Below, piece after piece: positions 36,111 to 49,545 of a stretch of DNA of 64,000 nt. The position numbers and the translations under genes were made by a program. Source of the stretch: Ascaris suum (taxonomy: Eukaryota; Nematoda; Chromadorea; Rhabditida; Ascarididae); NCBI GenBank assembly GCA_013433145.1, contig CM024168.1, forward strand, positions 7,944,184-8,008,183, in the 5' to 3' direction. The notes below the pieces were generated by a model. The model had not been told where the DNA came from. It saw only the letters and a program-made list of their open reading frames with translations, and did no database searches. The number at the start of each line of letters is the position of its first letter. The stretch's first letter is position 1.

Positions 36111-37194
36111 CTAAACAACAGTTCGCCACCAACTTCCTGTAAATCGATTCACGTCTTATACCTGCCAGAGACATTACTTTAACTCAGCATTACAGTAAAC
36201 ATAACTTACGCATAATTTGGAGTGAGCACATAACGCACGTAATAAAACAATACCTCTCTGAATGCTTCAGAAAGTTATTAGCGTTCAAATGTCTTTCATA
36301 GAACGTTCCTTTACCTGAATCTATCGAGAACCCATTCATGGAAGTTTCTTGAGAAGATTTTTAAAAAATGCGTGGATGGAAAGCGGCAGGGGGGAAAAAG
36401 AATCTTCCACAGATTTTTTGCAATACTTGTGTGAAGAAAGCATCCGACAGCGTCCGCTTCGAGGGTGAGGCAGACGATAAGGTTGTGGAAACTGAGAGTT
36501 AGCCAAATTATTGAAAGACTTGCCTGGAGTTGCCGAGAGCTATCATAAATCGATCAGGGCGACAAAAAAATTGTCTTTTAGAGAGTGAAAAGTAAACCCC
36601 GTCCAAGATGAAGATCAACTTTTGCCACGAAAACATTTTGTCAACGAGGTTCCTAGCGCTTGACAACGTTCAAAATTAGTCAGAAATTAGTTTCGACATC
36701 CCTCTGATGTATTCGAATATGTTCGCGGCAATGTTGGGCTCCGTGGAGGTATGACGCGCTATCGCTAGGCCATATAAACTTACATATGAGTTCTATTGCC
36801 TGAGCGCTGATCTTTGTCTGCCAGAGTAATCCTCGAACTTCTCAAAAACTTTACGCCTAAACCCCTCTCTATTAATGTTGTTTCAGACCTAAACATCTGG
36901 AAAGTGCCTAGCCGAATTTTTCTGCTCACTTTTGATATGACAATTTTCGGCCAATGTAATCAAACTGCTACAGTTTCTGCAGCGTCCTATATGCGAGATT
37001 TTGGCGCCACAAATTCGTTCATATTAGTGTAGCAGTAAATAGTTGCAACAGATTATGCAACAAGATAAAATATTTGGGAAAGGGGGGGGGGACTGTTATG
37101 TGTGATATTAGATGAGCACTGCTACTACCAAAATACCGTTACAACAACAAAGAGCTACGTCATCAATCGCAGGGACAAATATATACTACACTAC

Positions 37195-37275
37195 CTGATA
37201 AATAATCAATTTCCATAATGTCTAAGTCAAGCAGCAATCCTTGAGAGTCATAAATGATGCGAACGTACGCCAAAC
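37195..37275 (-). CDS. Large minus-strand gene, exon E17
   Basis: Acceptor ACCGCGATTGCAG, donor TTATCAG|GTAGTG. The single open frame reads LAYVRIIYDSQGLLLDLDIM then EIDYLS, a classic strand-turn-strand pattern continuing directly from E16 (GVISAR-LAYVRIIYDS). Probably the core of a small alpha/beta domain. Phase 1 in and out. Confidence 0.75.
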
Positions 37276-37662
37276 CTGCAATCGCGGTATACTGCTGCTC
37301 CGATTTTTTTTTTCGACTTTCATCGTTTGCTTTTATGTTTGTTTTTGTTTGCATTCGCAATATGTACTACTATGACGTCCCGCTCATACCTATGCATGTG
37401 TCTATGTGTGTCTTTCTGTACGGCAATGCAAACTTGGGAATCACTAAAGCTCAATCGAAGAAACTTGGTTAGCAGTAAGCACTTGAGCGTGGTCAAAGGT
37501 GAACATAACCATGCACGTATTTTCCACCAGTCGAATTCCTGTACTATGCTAGCGAAGCAATGGAACCACTCGCTTTTTATAGCAGGCTTTGCACCCGCAC
37601 CATATAAGCAAAAATTAGATACATCACAGCAACCACTCTTTCATCTATAATCCAGCGGATTT

Positions 37663-37923
37663 ATGCAACCAGCTGAACGGAACTGCAAAGTCCAACAGCA
37701 ATTTGCCAACATCCTCAAGCACACAAACGTATCATCTCCCCAATCCGTAATATATGCCCAGTTTCTCTTCACCGTGCGCAATGCACAGGAAAATATAAAT
37801 CAGCCCGTGAAGGAATCTCTAAAAGAAACGCATGAAACGCTCATCGGGTTGGAGGTTGTCTTAGCAGACAGCACGAGAAATGTCTCATTAATAATGAGAA
37901 CGTCGGCTGCAAAGAGCTGTTAG
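37663..37923 (+). other. Small plus-strand ORF, protein-like
   Basis: An 86-codon frame with ATG and TAG: MQPAERNCKVQQQFANILKH, TNVSSPQSVIYAQFLFTVRN, AQENINQPVKESLKETHETL and on. The composition is plausible for a helical protein, but it has no recognisable promoter, and ORFs this long are common in the window. Lies in the E16-E17 intron. Confidence 0.25.
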
Positions 37924-39690
37924 ATAAATGTGTGCGCCTTTCGAGCATCAGCACTGCGTGGTTTTCGTTCACGAAAAAAAGGAGAAATTTCTTGTAGAAG
38001 CTGCAAGGATATGCGCCTTTGCAGTTCCGCTCACCAGAATAGCCAATTTAATTATTTGGCGAAAAGTCATAGAATAGCCGCAATCGCATCAATGCTTCGA
38101 CTGGTACTTTTAAAGCTGGCAGATCAACTTTAAAGAGGAGGTCCAGCTGATTTATATACTGAACTTACTAAATTTCGCTGTAGTCTCAGTGGATCTCCAA
38201 GTTGGACTATGGGAAGAGAGACACATATGAAGAAGAACGAAGATTAGTCCTAGTAACGACTCTTGAAAATTTCGTTTGACAGAGCGTGTCAAAAGGTTTC
38301 TTTCGAATAATTTCTTCACGGGGAATAGTAGTTACTTTAACGAATAAACAGACGATGAGCGCATTAAAAGAGCTTTTGCTTGGCAAAAACGCGCTATAAT
38401 GGCATATCTTTGCTGGAACATTCGTTGCGTGTGTCCGTCCGTCTGTCTCTACCGTAATTTCAACAAAAACACTACTGAAGGGAAAGTCAGAAGGTTGAGC
38501 GGATACAGTGTACAGCACAGAATATCACAAGCTTTTGTCCAGTGTCCCAATTCACGCTGACCAATCGACCTCAAAGTTCTCAGAGTTACTCAAAAGCTGC
38601 AAGAAGTTTGCGGTTCTTATTGTTTCACTTATTACTTTGCATTGGTCAGTTATACGAAAACGAATCTTTTGCAGAGGATTTATACGAGTGGAGGGTTGAT
38701 CATAACATTGTGTAATCATTCGATGCTGCTAACAAAGGAAACTTCCAGCACTTGTTTTTGCAAATTACATGAAAGCATATCACGACGACGGCATGTACAC
38801 AAGTATGGATATTTACGCATGGTATGCATATGCGGGTTCTAACGAAGTGCCGTTGTGTGTTCACGTTTTTGCATAGATGCGTGTTCGCGATGGTTTCAAC
38901 TCGTGAAGCACAGAAGCGATGGCGACAAAATTTGGCATTTGCAATCCACCTCACAGACTGACATCCTATTCCCAAGACAATCGGATCGAACCAATGCAAT
39001 CGAACATCTCGATTTTAGCTGTCGATATTTGAAGGTCACATTTTCAAGTATCCTGCGGCTAACTGAACGGGCCAAAAGTCAAATTTTTCTATTTGGGTTT
39101 CTAACGACAGCTCTTCTATTGAAGAACGCATTCCTAGGCACTTTACAATTGATTGTGCATTTCAGAATAGTCGCTGGATCCTGGACCCTCACGCTAAAAT
39201 GCAAGTCACACATCGTGTGAGAGATTCTGTTCAATGGGGTCGGCATATGAAATTATGGAAAGGCTATGTACACAGACCGACGGTCTTCTTTTCTTTGTGG
39301 AGTCACTTCTATGCGTCCACTTCTTTTTGGATATGCGCTTTCGCAATCTCGACCACCACATCAAGCAATCATACAATTATCAGGAAGCAGCAAAAGAAGG
39401 GAAATTGTGCCTGTATTTTAGCCGAAGCAACTGCCTTTGCAGATCTTCTACTACACAAAAGAACCGATTTTTCTACTCTATCGTCTGTTAAATTCGGCAT
39501 AGTTGGCTCCAAGACGGCTTTGTTTATATTAATCGTTGGGAATTTCAAGTTTGTGCAACTACTTTTGTAAATCGTAAACCAATTCGAAAACTGGCACGAG
39601 TCCTTACACGGTGGACGCACCATAAAAATTGAATACTCGGGCTTCAGTGATTCTCGAGCTAAGCAAAAGACAGACAGGAACTCTACTTAC

Positions 39691-39880
39691 GTGCAGATAT
39701 GACGCCATTAAAATGCGCTCTGCAAATGTCAGATTTGAAGTGCTTCTCAAATGCAATATGATCCCCATCGGAACAGCAGGATAAGCGTCTAAGCTCTTTC
39801 TGATGAGGACCACCTAAAATATTCTGGGCTTGTTTCCATCGAAGTACCTCACATCGGTGAATCTGACTATCGATGAGCCA
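39691..39880 (-). CDS. Large minus-strand gene, exon E16
   Basis: Excellent donor (TCTGCAC|GTAAGTAG) and acceptor (GCTCATTTATCAG). Sixty-three codons read WLIDSQIHRCEVLRWKQAQN, ILGGPHQKELRRLSCCSDGD, HIAFEKHFKSDICRAHFNGV, ISA. Helical first half with WKQ and HRC motifs, Cys-containing second half. A second frame (LDAYPAVPMGIILHLR) is also open, but only the chosen one exits in phase 1 as E17 requires. Confidence 0.75.
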
Positions 39881-41020
39881 CTGATAAATGAGCATGGTGA
39901 AAATATCCGCTTGTAGCTCACTGGCATCTCCAAAAAGATGAACACATTTTCACAGCAATTGCTAGATAACACTTGCATGCCTGGAACCCCACGACTTAAA
40001 TGTCTCTAGGAAAAAACGGCAAAAAAATAGAAGAAATGAAGAGAAGAAAAAATAAACCCTAGATAAAGATGGAAACCCTTGATGTGTAAGTGTTCGGAAC
40101 TCAGTTTAAAGTTTTCTCCAAAGGCGACTAGCTGATGAGAGGGAAAATTGAAGTGTAATAGACGAACGAGAAAAGAAAATTTTTTACGTAAGAAAAGCAC
40201 GAGAAGGTAGCTGAAAGTGGAATAAGCGAACGAAATATTTCTGGATGTTCTTTAACCCGATAAAATGTGATATCTGTTTGTAGCGTTGTCATAATTTAGG
40301 TTTTTGCCAGTATCAATATAGGCGCAAGTGTCAGCTGGAGGAAATTGCAGTGCGGAAAAGCTTTTATAAGTTGCATTTTCGAATTTCTGTTTTAGCCAGT
40401 AGTTTTAATTGACGGAAGCGGATCAAAGACGATTTTCAGACTTTTAAAACGATGCTAATATTTTCATCAAAGACACGAAACTTCGCGAAGAATTCCAGCG
40501 AGTGAAGTTGCGAAACAAAAATCCTCCGAATAACCGATCGATAAACGACCAACAGCAAAAAAGGTCACTTGCGGTGTGCATTTTTGTGAAATGTCACAGT
40601 GTCTAAGCTTTTCAAAATAACTCACTGATCGTTAACGAACGTTCAACGTTGCATCGTTGCGAAAAAAAATCATCCGAATGCACAAATTTCATTTTCTGTA
40701 CATTGCAGCACTTTACAGCTCTCACTGCATACTGCCAATCTAGTATGAAAGGTACTGCAGCCTCTACGGCTCGTTTTCATATTGCAATGTTTGAATTTTG
40801 CAGAGGCGTTTTATCTCGATGATGTTAGTAGGGTGGGAGTGTTCCATTAGAAGATTGCTGCTTCAAATTTGATTTGATTCTCCTCTTCAATACGCTAGGT
40901 AGTTTTCCTAATATCGCCCTCTCCGCAATCTGTGAGAGGGCTCATGAACGTCAGCCTCGTGAACATGAGTTTCAGCTAATCGTGAAAACACACCGCAACA
41001 TTTTCAGTAGCTTTCAATAC

Positions 41021-41094
41021 CTCGCTGTACTGACACAGAATAATCTCCAGGAAAACATCGAAGAAGCCGAGAAAGCTAAGCTTCCTCAAGATGC
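41021..41094 (-). CDS. Large minus-strand gene, exon E15
   Basis: Acceptor GATGCGATTTAG, donor CAGCGAG|GTATTG. Reads ILRKLSFLGFFDVFLEIILC then QYSE: an amphipathic, strongly hydrophobic helix. Joins E16 so that the sequence continues QYSE-WLIDSQIHRC. With E16 and E17 it forms an alpha/beta-looking folded region. The plus-strand frame 40874-41098 is its antisense. Confidence 0.6.
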
Positions 41095-41908
41095 CTAAAT
41101 CGCATCGAGCTCTTTACTATTACAAACTGCGAGTCTACATGCTGCGATTGTTTATATTCTTATGACGGTTATTTCGCATTCCATTTTTGTGCTTTCCATA
41201 TCTAATTCCCTTGCGCGTTCTGCACATTGGCAGTCGCGAAAGCATCTATGCTGTTATCCTCCCGTTTCTTTTATTACCTCTCTATGATACTTGTATGTCG
41301 CTCACATATTTCTGCTCTGCGTACGAAGTTGACAAATAAATAGGAGTTAAGCACGAGCTGCCAATGCATTCACGAATGATTATTCAATCTGTTTGGGAAA
41401 GGACCATGAGGAAATGTTTTTGAAGTTCCATCCGAAAACAGTGACAAAGGGTACTTGTCGTACGTTGCCTGAGATAAACGTTCCTAGGCAATCAATAAGT
41501 TGGCTAAGAACATAATTCCCAACTTTTTTTCGGAAGGCGTGCCATTTTTACATGCAAGCAACAATAAACAGCCCCTCAGATCTACGAAAACGAGCTACTT
41601 TTCTCGGGTGATATGGTAGAGGGAAGAAACTTATCGACGGCGCGTTGTTTTGTGCGAAGAGTGAGTTCGTTCTAAACAAGATGATGCGCATGAAGTAAAG
41701 TTGTTGATTATATGGGAATCATTCAAATGGAGATGAAACGAAACAACAGGAAGATTGCAACAGAAGGGTACAGACTTGTTTTATCGATCGAAGGCTTAAA
41801 AATTTTGAGCGCAAACAACTTTCATCAACGATTCAAATGATGAGAATATAGTATTGCAGAGACTAATTATGTAAAAATGAAGCTGTGGGCGTGAGTTTCG
41901 GATTGCAG

Positions 41909-42190
41909 TTTCAAATGCGCAGCAGACAGGAGTCCGTTTATGAGGTCAGGGCTTCGGAACCTCGAGTGCCTCTTCTCAGTGCTAACCTCCTCCCCTCGAT
42001 CTCAATGCAAAGTATAGAGATGCTACAAAATATTAGCAAAGAGCGCAAAAAGTTGGTGGAGAGAAATTTCTGGGATAAAAGCGAGAAGAAGCGAAGAGCA
42101 ACGAGCATTGAAGTGATGTTGCGTGCGGCGTTTGCAAGCAAGCCTCCGCAGAGCAATTGCACAGCAAACAAGCGCCGTTGTGTGACGTAG
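41909..42190 (+). other. Plus-strand ORF, protein-like
   Basis: After acceptor TTTCGGATTGCAG, an open frame reads MRSRQESVYEVRASEPRVPL, LSANLLPSISMQSIEMLQNI, SKERKKLVERNFWDKSEKKR and on to NKRRCVT and a stop. Strongly basic and helical. The minus strand is also open with a Ser/Arg-rich read (EEVSTEKRHSRFRSPDLING), so the strand is uncertain. Lies in the 5.8-kb E14-E15 intron. Confidence 0.3.
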
Positions 42191-43078
42191 AGAAGCACAC
42201 TCGTGAGACAAGACCACAACTGCAAGCTCATTTTGTCTTCTTGCCCATCACTATGCCATCTTCGGTCTCGTATCAGTTATTGCCCACAAATGACAATATC
42301 CGAGTGAATCGTGCACCATATTTCATTAATTATACGCTTACTTCTCGAAAAGTGAAAATAAATGGAACCACGGGTTTTCCGTTCAACCGAGTACGATAAT
42401 TAGTTGTTTACTTGGAACCCTTGCGAATCAAAGAAATCAATATACCGTGGAAGAAAGGGGTAGTAAAATTACAACCATAAAAAAGAAACAGACTGCAAAA
42501 TGTGTTCTATTAAGTGTAAAATTCTCCGCAAGGTTACCGAACAAATAAATCAAAAGAACAAATCCAGGACTTGCTGCTTCCTCGTGGCACGAAGTCAGTT
42601 TGAACGAGTGAATGAGTGCGTCTGAAATCAGTGCAAAGGATGTATGGATTGATGAGAGATAAACTCCGCTGTGAAATATAGATGGATAGAGTTCTTCAGT
42701 TCGAAATATGCGTAATTATTTGTCAGAAAAAAGTCCGCTGTTCAGAGGGGAATTCATGTGCGATGGGCACAACACGACGAAAAAGATTCATTAGTTCGAG
42801 GAAATTTCTTGGAAAATTCTTAAAATCGATGGGGAATGATGCGGTGGCAGAGGGTGTAACGATAGATGGTAGATGAGAAAAATGTTTGATAAAAATGATG
42901 ACTTCTTCATTGAACGAAAAGGAGGGTGAAAAATTCTGCACCTGCTGGATAACCTCGCCGTTTGTCATATTTCTCGGCTTTCATTTGCACAGACTGAGGC
43001 ACATGTGCGTCGTATCAGACGAAGTCATAACGCACAATGGCTCTTTTTATACCAGTCCTATTTGCCACCCACGCTTAC

Positions 43079-43212
43079 AAAAATCGATTCCCAATATACA
43101 ACTATGGAAGTAGGGAATCGTGCAAGTTGGAAAGGGCAGTGTACACAGCGCAGTCTATCTGCACAAATGAATGCATTTGAGTGGATTTGTGCACAAGTTG
43201 AGGGCAAAGGAA
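43079..43212 (-). other. Candidate Cys-rich minus-strand exon, not in the main chain
   Basis: Acceptor TTGGGAAATTTCAG and donor GATTTTT|GTAAGC enclose a frame reading PLPSTCAQIHSNAFICADRL, RCVHCPFQLARFPTSIVVYW, ESIF. CADRLRCVHC spacing resembles half of a zinc-binding finger. Phase (two in, none out) does not fit between E14 and E15, so it is an alternative exon, part of another gene, or spurious. Confidence 0.3.
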
Positions 43213-46200
43213 CTGAAATTTCCCAACAGTAAGAAGAGCGACTGAGCATCTAACCAGGCAAATAAAAGAGTTATAAAAGCGACACTTGCAGCGATATTTT
43301 AGAAACGACTTACTGCTATATTTCAAAATCGTGGCCTAAAATAACTTCGAAAATTTAAAATTTTTCTTTGTATTGGTTCTTCAACCTTTCCTCCAAAATT
43401 CATATTATTTAGTGCCTTCCTGGAGAATTTTGCAATTGTTGTTATGTTTTAGTGGAATCTATCCAGCGGTTTAAAGATGGCGCCAGCTCGATGGGAACGT
43501 AAAGCAGAGTAAGTGTGCCTGTTCATACCTTGATAATGTGAACGGAAATTGTTCGATACTGCAATGAACATTCCATTGCTTACAGCAATGGTGCAACGAT
43601 CTCAATAGCACAAACAGACACGGCGCATAGACGACGCAATAATTTATGCATGAATTACTTTTATTCCGCAAAGACGGAAAGCTTTAGCGCTTGAGCCAAA
43701 CTACGACTAAGGCAGCCGAAACACCTATAGATGCCTGGCAAGTGAGCTGATTCGCAGGCTAAATAAGGCGAGCATAACAATTTTTATTGGAACCATTTAT
43801 AGACACAGTAGAAAGAGAATTTTTCTCCAGTTTTTGACAAATTCTTCCCGAGACCCCTTCCTGTGGAGAAATAATGAGGTCCCACTTGTACAACTGGAAT
43901 AAAAAGTTCATCACTGAACTAAGAGGTGCACTCGGAAATGTTGCCGGCTAATACATAAGAACACCGCATCGCTTATGCTATATGAATGTGAACAATATAA
44001 TTCATTCAGATAAAATTGAGCAGAAATTTGAACAGACTGCTCCCTACAGCAACGATCTTTATAATACTTCTATGATAATAAAAACTTTTCGAGAATTTTG
44101 ATGTTTCGCCATATTTGTTGAATTCATTTTTTCTTTGATTTTCATAGGTAGGCGAACAGTTCTCTAAAGCGAGTTTTTATGAAAAAGCAATCAATCAGGT
44201 GCAGTAACACAGTCTCAAAAATCTACAGAAGTGAGAGGCGCTGCAATGACCCTCTTATAAAAAGTTGCTACGGCTATTTGTGCAAACGGTGGCGACTGTA
44301 AACGGTTGATGAATTTTCCCCAACCAAAGAAGAAATTATTCGGCTGAAATGAGGAACAATCAGAACGGCGTTCTAAAACCTTTGGATGATAAAGAACAAG
44401 TGAAAGGAAGATGAAAGGAATTGAATCCGGCACGACGCAAGGAAGTGGTGGACATGAGGAATAGGCCAATTAGGCCAAGAAAGATTCTGAAAAAAATGGA
44501 CGTAATAAACTCGTAGTGAATTCCTTAAGAAACATTCATAGCAAGAGAATCAATTAAAGTGCGGTGACGTGCACGATGTGAACGAATTGCGAAGCATTGA
44601 GTGAAGCGTAAAGCGGAGAGAAGCACAATAGAAGCGAGACGTTTTCTGAACGCATTCTAATGGCCATCTATCGTTTTGTTTCCCTCGATCAGACACCTTC
44701 CTCCACTATTCATCTTTTGTTCACAGATGCTACGGTTACATCAATCTAGTTTAATTGATCCTTATTGCAGTACTTAGTTTACAACTCATTTACTCTGTTT
44801 TTCAGTAGTGACAATGCCTGACCATTTAACAGTGTCCCTGATGTGAGGACAGCTCATGGTAAAAAGGTAGTGATTGCGACACATAATAATAAGACATAAG
44901 TTAATAACCGTAGTGGTAGGAAGAAATCACTGAAAGAAGTTCAATAAACGACCTGCAGGGCATATAACCGGAATTTCAGTCACCAAATCCTTGTATAGTG
45001 TCTTCTTAATCGGATGAAATGAAGGTGACGTCGAGTGGTATAATTCTTTTTTAACAGGAATTCTCTCTCTTAAGTTCTCTTTTAGAAACTATGATGCCTC
45101 AGGATGCGGAGAACAATGCACTATGGTAAATTTCAAGAGGTTGCTTGGTGAGATATTTGAGAGCAGAGAACAACTGCGTTACTTTACGGACTAACGCCTA
45201 ATGCATTAGCCGTAATTAGCTCGTGTGCTGCACCTTGAAATGACTTAGCCTCAAGTTGTTTGTGATCTAGACGCCGGGATATGCGAATGAAACGTGTGAA
45301 TAAGCAACGTCAATATGTAAATACGATGAGAGGCCTAAACATGCTCTAAAGTGGTATTTGAAAAAGCGAGAAGATCTAGCTCGAATGATTTGCCTCTCGC
45401 CATAAAGGGATTCAGGCAACATTCTGGCGTTCCATCTGAGGCGTGCTGACCGGTGCTAGCGACTTTTTGCTAATGATGTCGAGGCGTTAAAAATAGGACG
45501 GCGTCGGAGATAGCCCATCGCCAGCCTTCCAACGCGACTCTTAATCAGTTTCACTGGCAAAGATGCATGTTGCTAAATGCACGCCAACAACACTGCTTTA
45601 TCACATTCAAGATTCATGAGTGCGCTTTTACACTGCAGCGAAGACGCGGCAGCAATTGCTGATGAATGCACTAAGGTAGCAATGAAATTTCAATTATAAA
45701 CAAATAGTGCATAAAATCTTAATTCAAGACAAACTAAAAGACCGCTTGCTAAAACGGTTTCACTCGAAGCATATTAAAACAACCAATAAGGAGAGAGGTT
45801 GCGAAGTTCCTCTAGGAAACAATGAGACGTAAATGAAACATCACTATACGAAAAGCTTCATCGATAACGATTATGGAGAAGTGGTCCAGTGCTTTAAAAA
45901 CAACTTTATGGTGTACTGATCACGCCCAGGTCAGGGAGTGAAAGTCCATTCAGCGAAATTCACGACATCTCCGGGAACAGATCTAACGTCGCTCGAAATA
46001 ATCTTCGTCAATCTCAAATCTTTGACCATTCGCTAATATCACCCTTATAAGACAGTATCTATGATTATTAAACTATTGATACTTGCGGTAAGACTCGGTA
46101 GCCCAATGTGAACATTGATACCGGATATCCGCTGTGAAATATCAGCATTCGGCGATCATATGCACCATGCATTTATTCGTCCACATGCTTCATTCATACA

Positions 46201-46349
46201 CATCGGCTCATCATTTCCACTTTTTAACGCTGTACGCACACCCGTCTTACGCGTTATCTTCGCTTACAATCGCAGCATATATCTTTGCCTTGCAAATAAC
46301 TTCCGGTGGTTTGCTAAGGTGAAAGGAATTCGACTGAACAACGCTCATA

Positions 46350-46388
46350 CGACTACAAAAATACATTTCAGTGTATTTTTTGTAGTCG
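46350..46388. repeat. Inverted repeat / hairpin
   Basis: Arms of 15-16 bases (CGACTACAAAAATAC and its complement, one extra T) separated by an 8-base loop. Nearly perfect stem in the E14-E15 intron. Could be the tip of a small inverted-repeat element or an intronic RNA hairpin. Confidence 0.8.
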
Positions 46389-46929
46389 AATGTAGGGCAA
46401 CTAAATTTGTTGTCGAAAAATTCAGTGTAATCGAACAACTAAGTTCTGTTCACCTTGAGCAATACTGAGCGCAAACGTAACTACAATACGCTATATTCTA
46501 ATCACACAGTGTTAGGATTTTGCGCAACAGACATGCTACCGATTAATCAATCGCCTACCAGGAGCCTTGGCTCAATATTTTGTGCCCAAGAGGGTCGGGC
46601 AGCAGTATACAGAGTGTGCCAACTGCAATGATAAATCTTAGAAGTAAAACCCCTAAAAATTTGCTGATGCCTAAAAGGGAGGATTAGCAGTTCTTCTGTT
46701 TACTCCGTATTTCAAATGAAACAAAACTCAAGAAGCTCTGCAGCAGAAAGGCAACTCAACAAAACAAGCAACCTTGTGATGAATGATCGATCTCAGCGGC
46801 GGCTGATGCCCACTAATTTCTAAACCTTTCGGTAGAATTAATTTCCATTTCACGGAAATTCTTAAGCAAAAGAAGTGCAAATGCAAAAGCGCCAGTCCAC
46901 GTCGTCGACAGCGAAGACGATCGACTTAC

Positions 46930-46994
46930 CGAAGTGAAAACGGCAACGATCTACGCTTGGGATGTGCGAAGAAGACGTAGAATAATATAGGCAA
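46930..46994 (-). CDS. Large minus-strand gene, exon E14
   Basis: Perfect donor (CACTTCG|GTAAGT) and good acceptor (AACGTTGCAG). Twenty-one codons read CLYYSTSSSHIPSVDRCRFH then F. The frame is open upstream to about 47164, so a longer exon is possible. A second frame (LPILFYVFFAHPKRR) is open but does not match the neighbours. Followed by the longest intron proposed, 5.8 kb. Confidence 0.5.
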
Positions 46995-49478
46995 CTGCAA
47001 CGTTTGCACATTGCTCTCTGCATGTCACTTTGAGAGAAGTGCATTTTTTGCGTTGCTCTTTTTTCTTTTACAATTGGAAGCTTTGTTGGGGCAGGCCAAG
47101 CTGTCAAATACCGCTGAGGGGAATTCTTCAAATCCTTTGCTAAGTCAACTAAATCAATCATCATTCGATTTCAGAGCATTTCTATCAAAATAAACTTGAA
47201 TCCGAGAAAAGTTAATTGGAAAGACAGTACATCAAATAAATGAGATTCTCCGCAAACCATTTTAGGTATCACATCCACGCGTGTTTCTCGTTTTCTTAGC
47301 AACTTTCGCTATATTCAAGTTGGAATCCATCAAACTCTTCCGAGTAAAATTCGCTTCAAACGAACAGTCTATGACGCTAGAAATAAGATTTATTTTCGTC
47401 GCACTATTCAAATTGTATGGAGTCTAAATGACAAGAAAATTACGGTGAAACGTAGATTCACCAGAGAGAGGAAAAGGAAACAATGCACCGTAGTCGACAA
47501 AGAGTAAATATGCAAAGTGAAGAAATAAACAACACAAATATTCAAAAAATAATGCGTTCATGCAATTTCCGGCCTTCAGTCACTTATGTGAGCCATTACT
47601 GGATTGATACACATAGCTGTGCTTATATTGTAGCGACTGGAAAGAAGTAAGCATTAGGAAATATGGCCATTTATATGATAACGTAGATAACTGTTTTCAT
47701 TGCAAAAACTGCGAGAACCGATGGAAATTGGCGAAGCAACCAATGCTGAGAACTGCACGCAAGGATATACCTTAACTTAAGTGGTAATAAAAAGGAACGG
47801 CGACGAAGCCTCTTTACGTTCCATTGCGAATTGTTTAAACAGAGGCCGAAATTGAAGTAAAATCCAAACGAGAAAGAAGATGTCGAGTGGAAATGGAAGT
47901 ACGAGAGGAAAACTAAGTAGTGAAGAAAAAGAAAATACTAAATTGAAAAAAGAAAACGGAGTGTGAGAACAGAAATGAAGTGGACGAGAAAATGCTAGAC
48001 GAAGGAGGAAACATAAACGAAGATGGAAATGGCGTATGGGAAAGACAGTTTATTCATACGACTGCGACCTTATTGGAAAACAAATGAAGACATTATGGAT
48101 TATGGAGGTGCTGGAGCGGTTCACTTCATCTCAAACTGCGGAGTCTTTTGAAAGAGCGAATATCGTGACATCAGTCACTCAAAACAAAAATAACCAACTG
48201 ATAGGCATTGCAGACGTTTCATAACGAAAACGTTCATGCAGAAAAAACGGTCTCAGCACGACGACGTTTCCTTAGGTCACACCAGTATGCTTTAAAAGTT
48301 ACTTCGCCCTTGTGTTTAAAGCCTAATAAATATAAATTTCACAGCAGTGTTATAGCGAAATTTATTGAAAAGGTTTCCTAAGGCAACCATCCTTAAAATG
48401 CTGGGAGATATCACAACATTACATAATATTCTCGATATTTAAAAGCACTAGTTTTTGGATCCCTTCCCAACTACAAAAATTCAGAGGAGGCTCCTCGTAA
48501 ACAGCGAGGGGGAGGTAGGGAGGTTGAGGAATTATTTGAGTTATACAAACACCTGCTTTTATGCACTTTTAGTTGCATTAAGAAAAAGAGGCATATAGTC
48601 TGTAGCGCAATCGACCGTTTGTATGCAACGAAAATAAAGGTCAGCAGGAAGTTTAGCCTCAGCGATGAAAGGAAGGGATGTAAGGTTGAGCAACGAATTT
48701 TTTGCTCCTCCACACTATGCGTCGAAGAATTTGCGAAAATGGTTGTTTAAAACTGATAACGGTGCACTTTTCGAAGTTGTTAATTTCCATCTAATCCACG
48801 CAAAAGGCGATTATTCAATGTGAGCAAAAGAGCGATAAGTCATTAAGCAGAATTTATGAAATTTTCAAGGCGCGATATTTTTGTTGGATACATTCGTTAT
48901 AGCCCGTAAAAAATCACTAAATACCAAGCACTGGAAAGCTCACTGGAGGACGTTTCCTTTATCGTACCGTTCGACGGTATTAATAAATACGCAGCGCAAA
49001 ATTCCTTCGTTCAACGTACTTAACCAACTAGGGTCCTTTTTATATATAATCGATTCATATAAGTGTGGAAAGATCGTGGACTCAGCTCACATTCGAAAGC
49101 AGAAAGAAGACTTCTCTCATCAAAAAAGTTTCTGCGAAAAGACAAATCTACAAAGGTAATTATAACAAAACTATTTGCATTTTTGTGATATAAATACAAA
49201 GTAAAACTTCCTAAAAACAAAGATAGTTTCATTAATGCTATGTGCAATCCCTTTTCCAATGCTAGTATTTTTCTTGTCCCATCGCAACTGATTTATGAAC
49301 CCCATAGAAAGATCAATGATTCAGTGAAGCATCGTTGCCCTCGGAGAGTTCATCCATACATTTGAAGATATTTTTCTATGAAATTAAATAAAACGCTGTG
49401 CATAACAAACTCATAGCTAAAATCACGAGAACGGAAGCAACGGAATACGATCTTATGGTATTGTAGCTAATTCGACGG

Positions 49479-49545
<67 letters not shown>

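Larger units (their letters stand above)
41095..46929 (-). other. Intron between E14 and E15, 5.8 kb
   Basis: Longest intron proposed. Contains the plus-strand ORF at 41909-42190, the Cys-rich candidate at 43079-43212 and the hairpin at 46350. About 43.7-46.1 kb has nothing I can support. Confidence 0.45.

Noticed and set aside
40874..41098. Plus-strand frame ending ENIEEAEKAKLPQDA
   Set aside because: Antisense of E15, which has both splice sites and joins E16 in phase.
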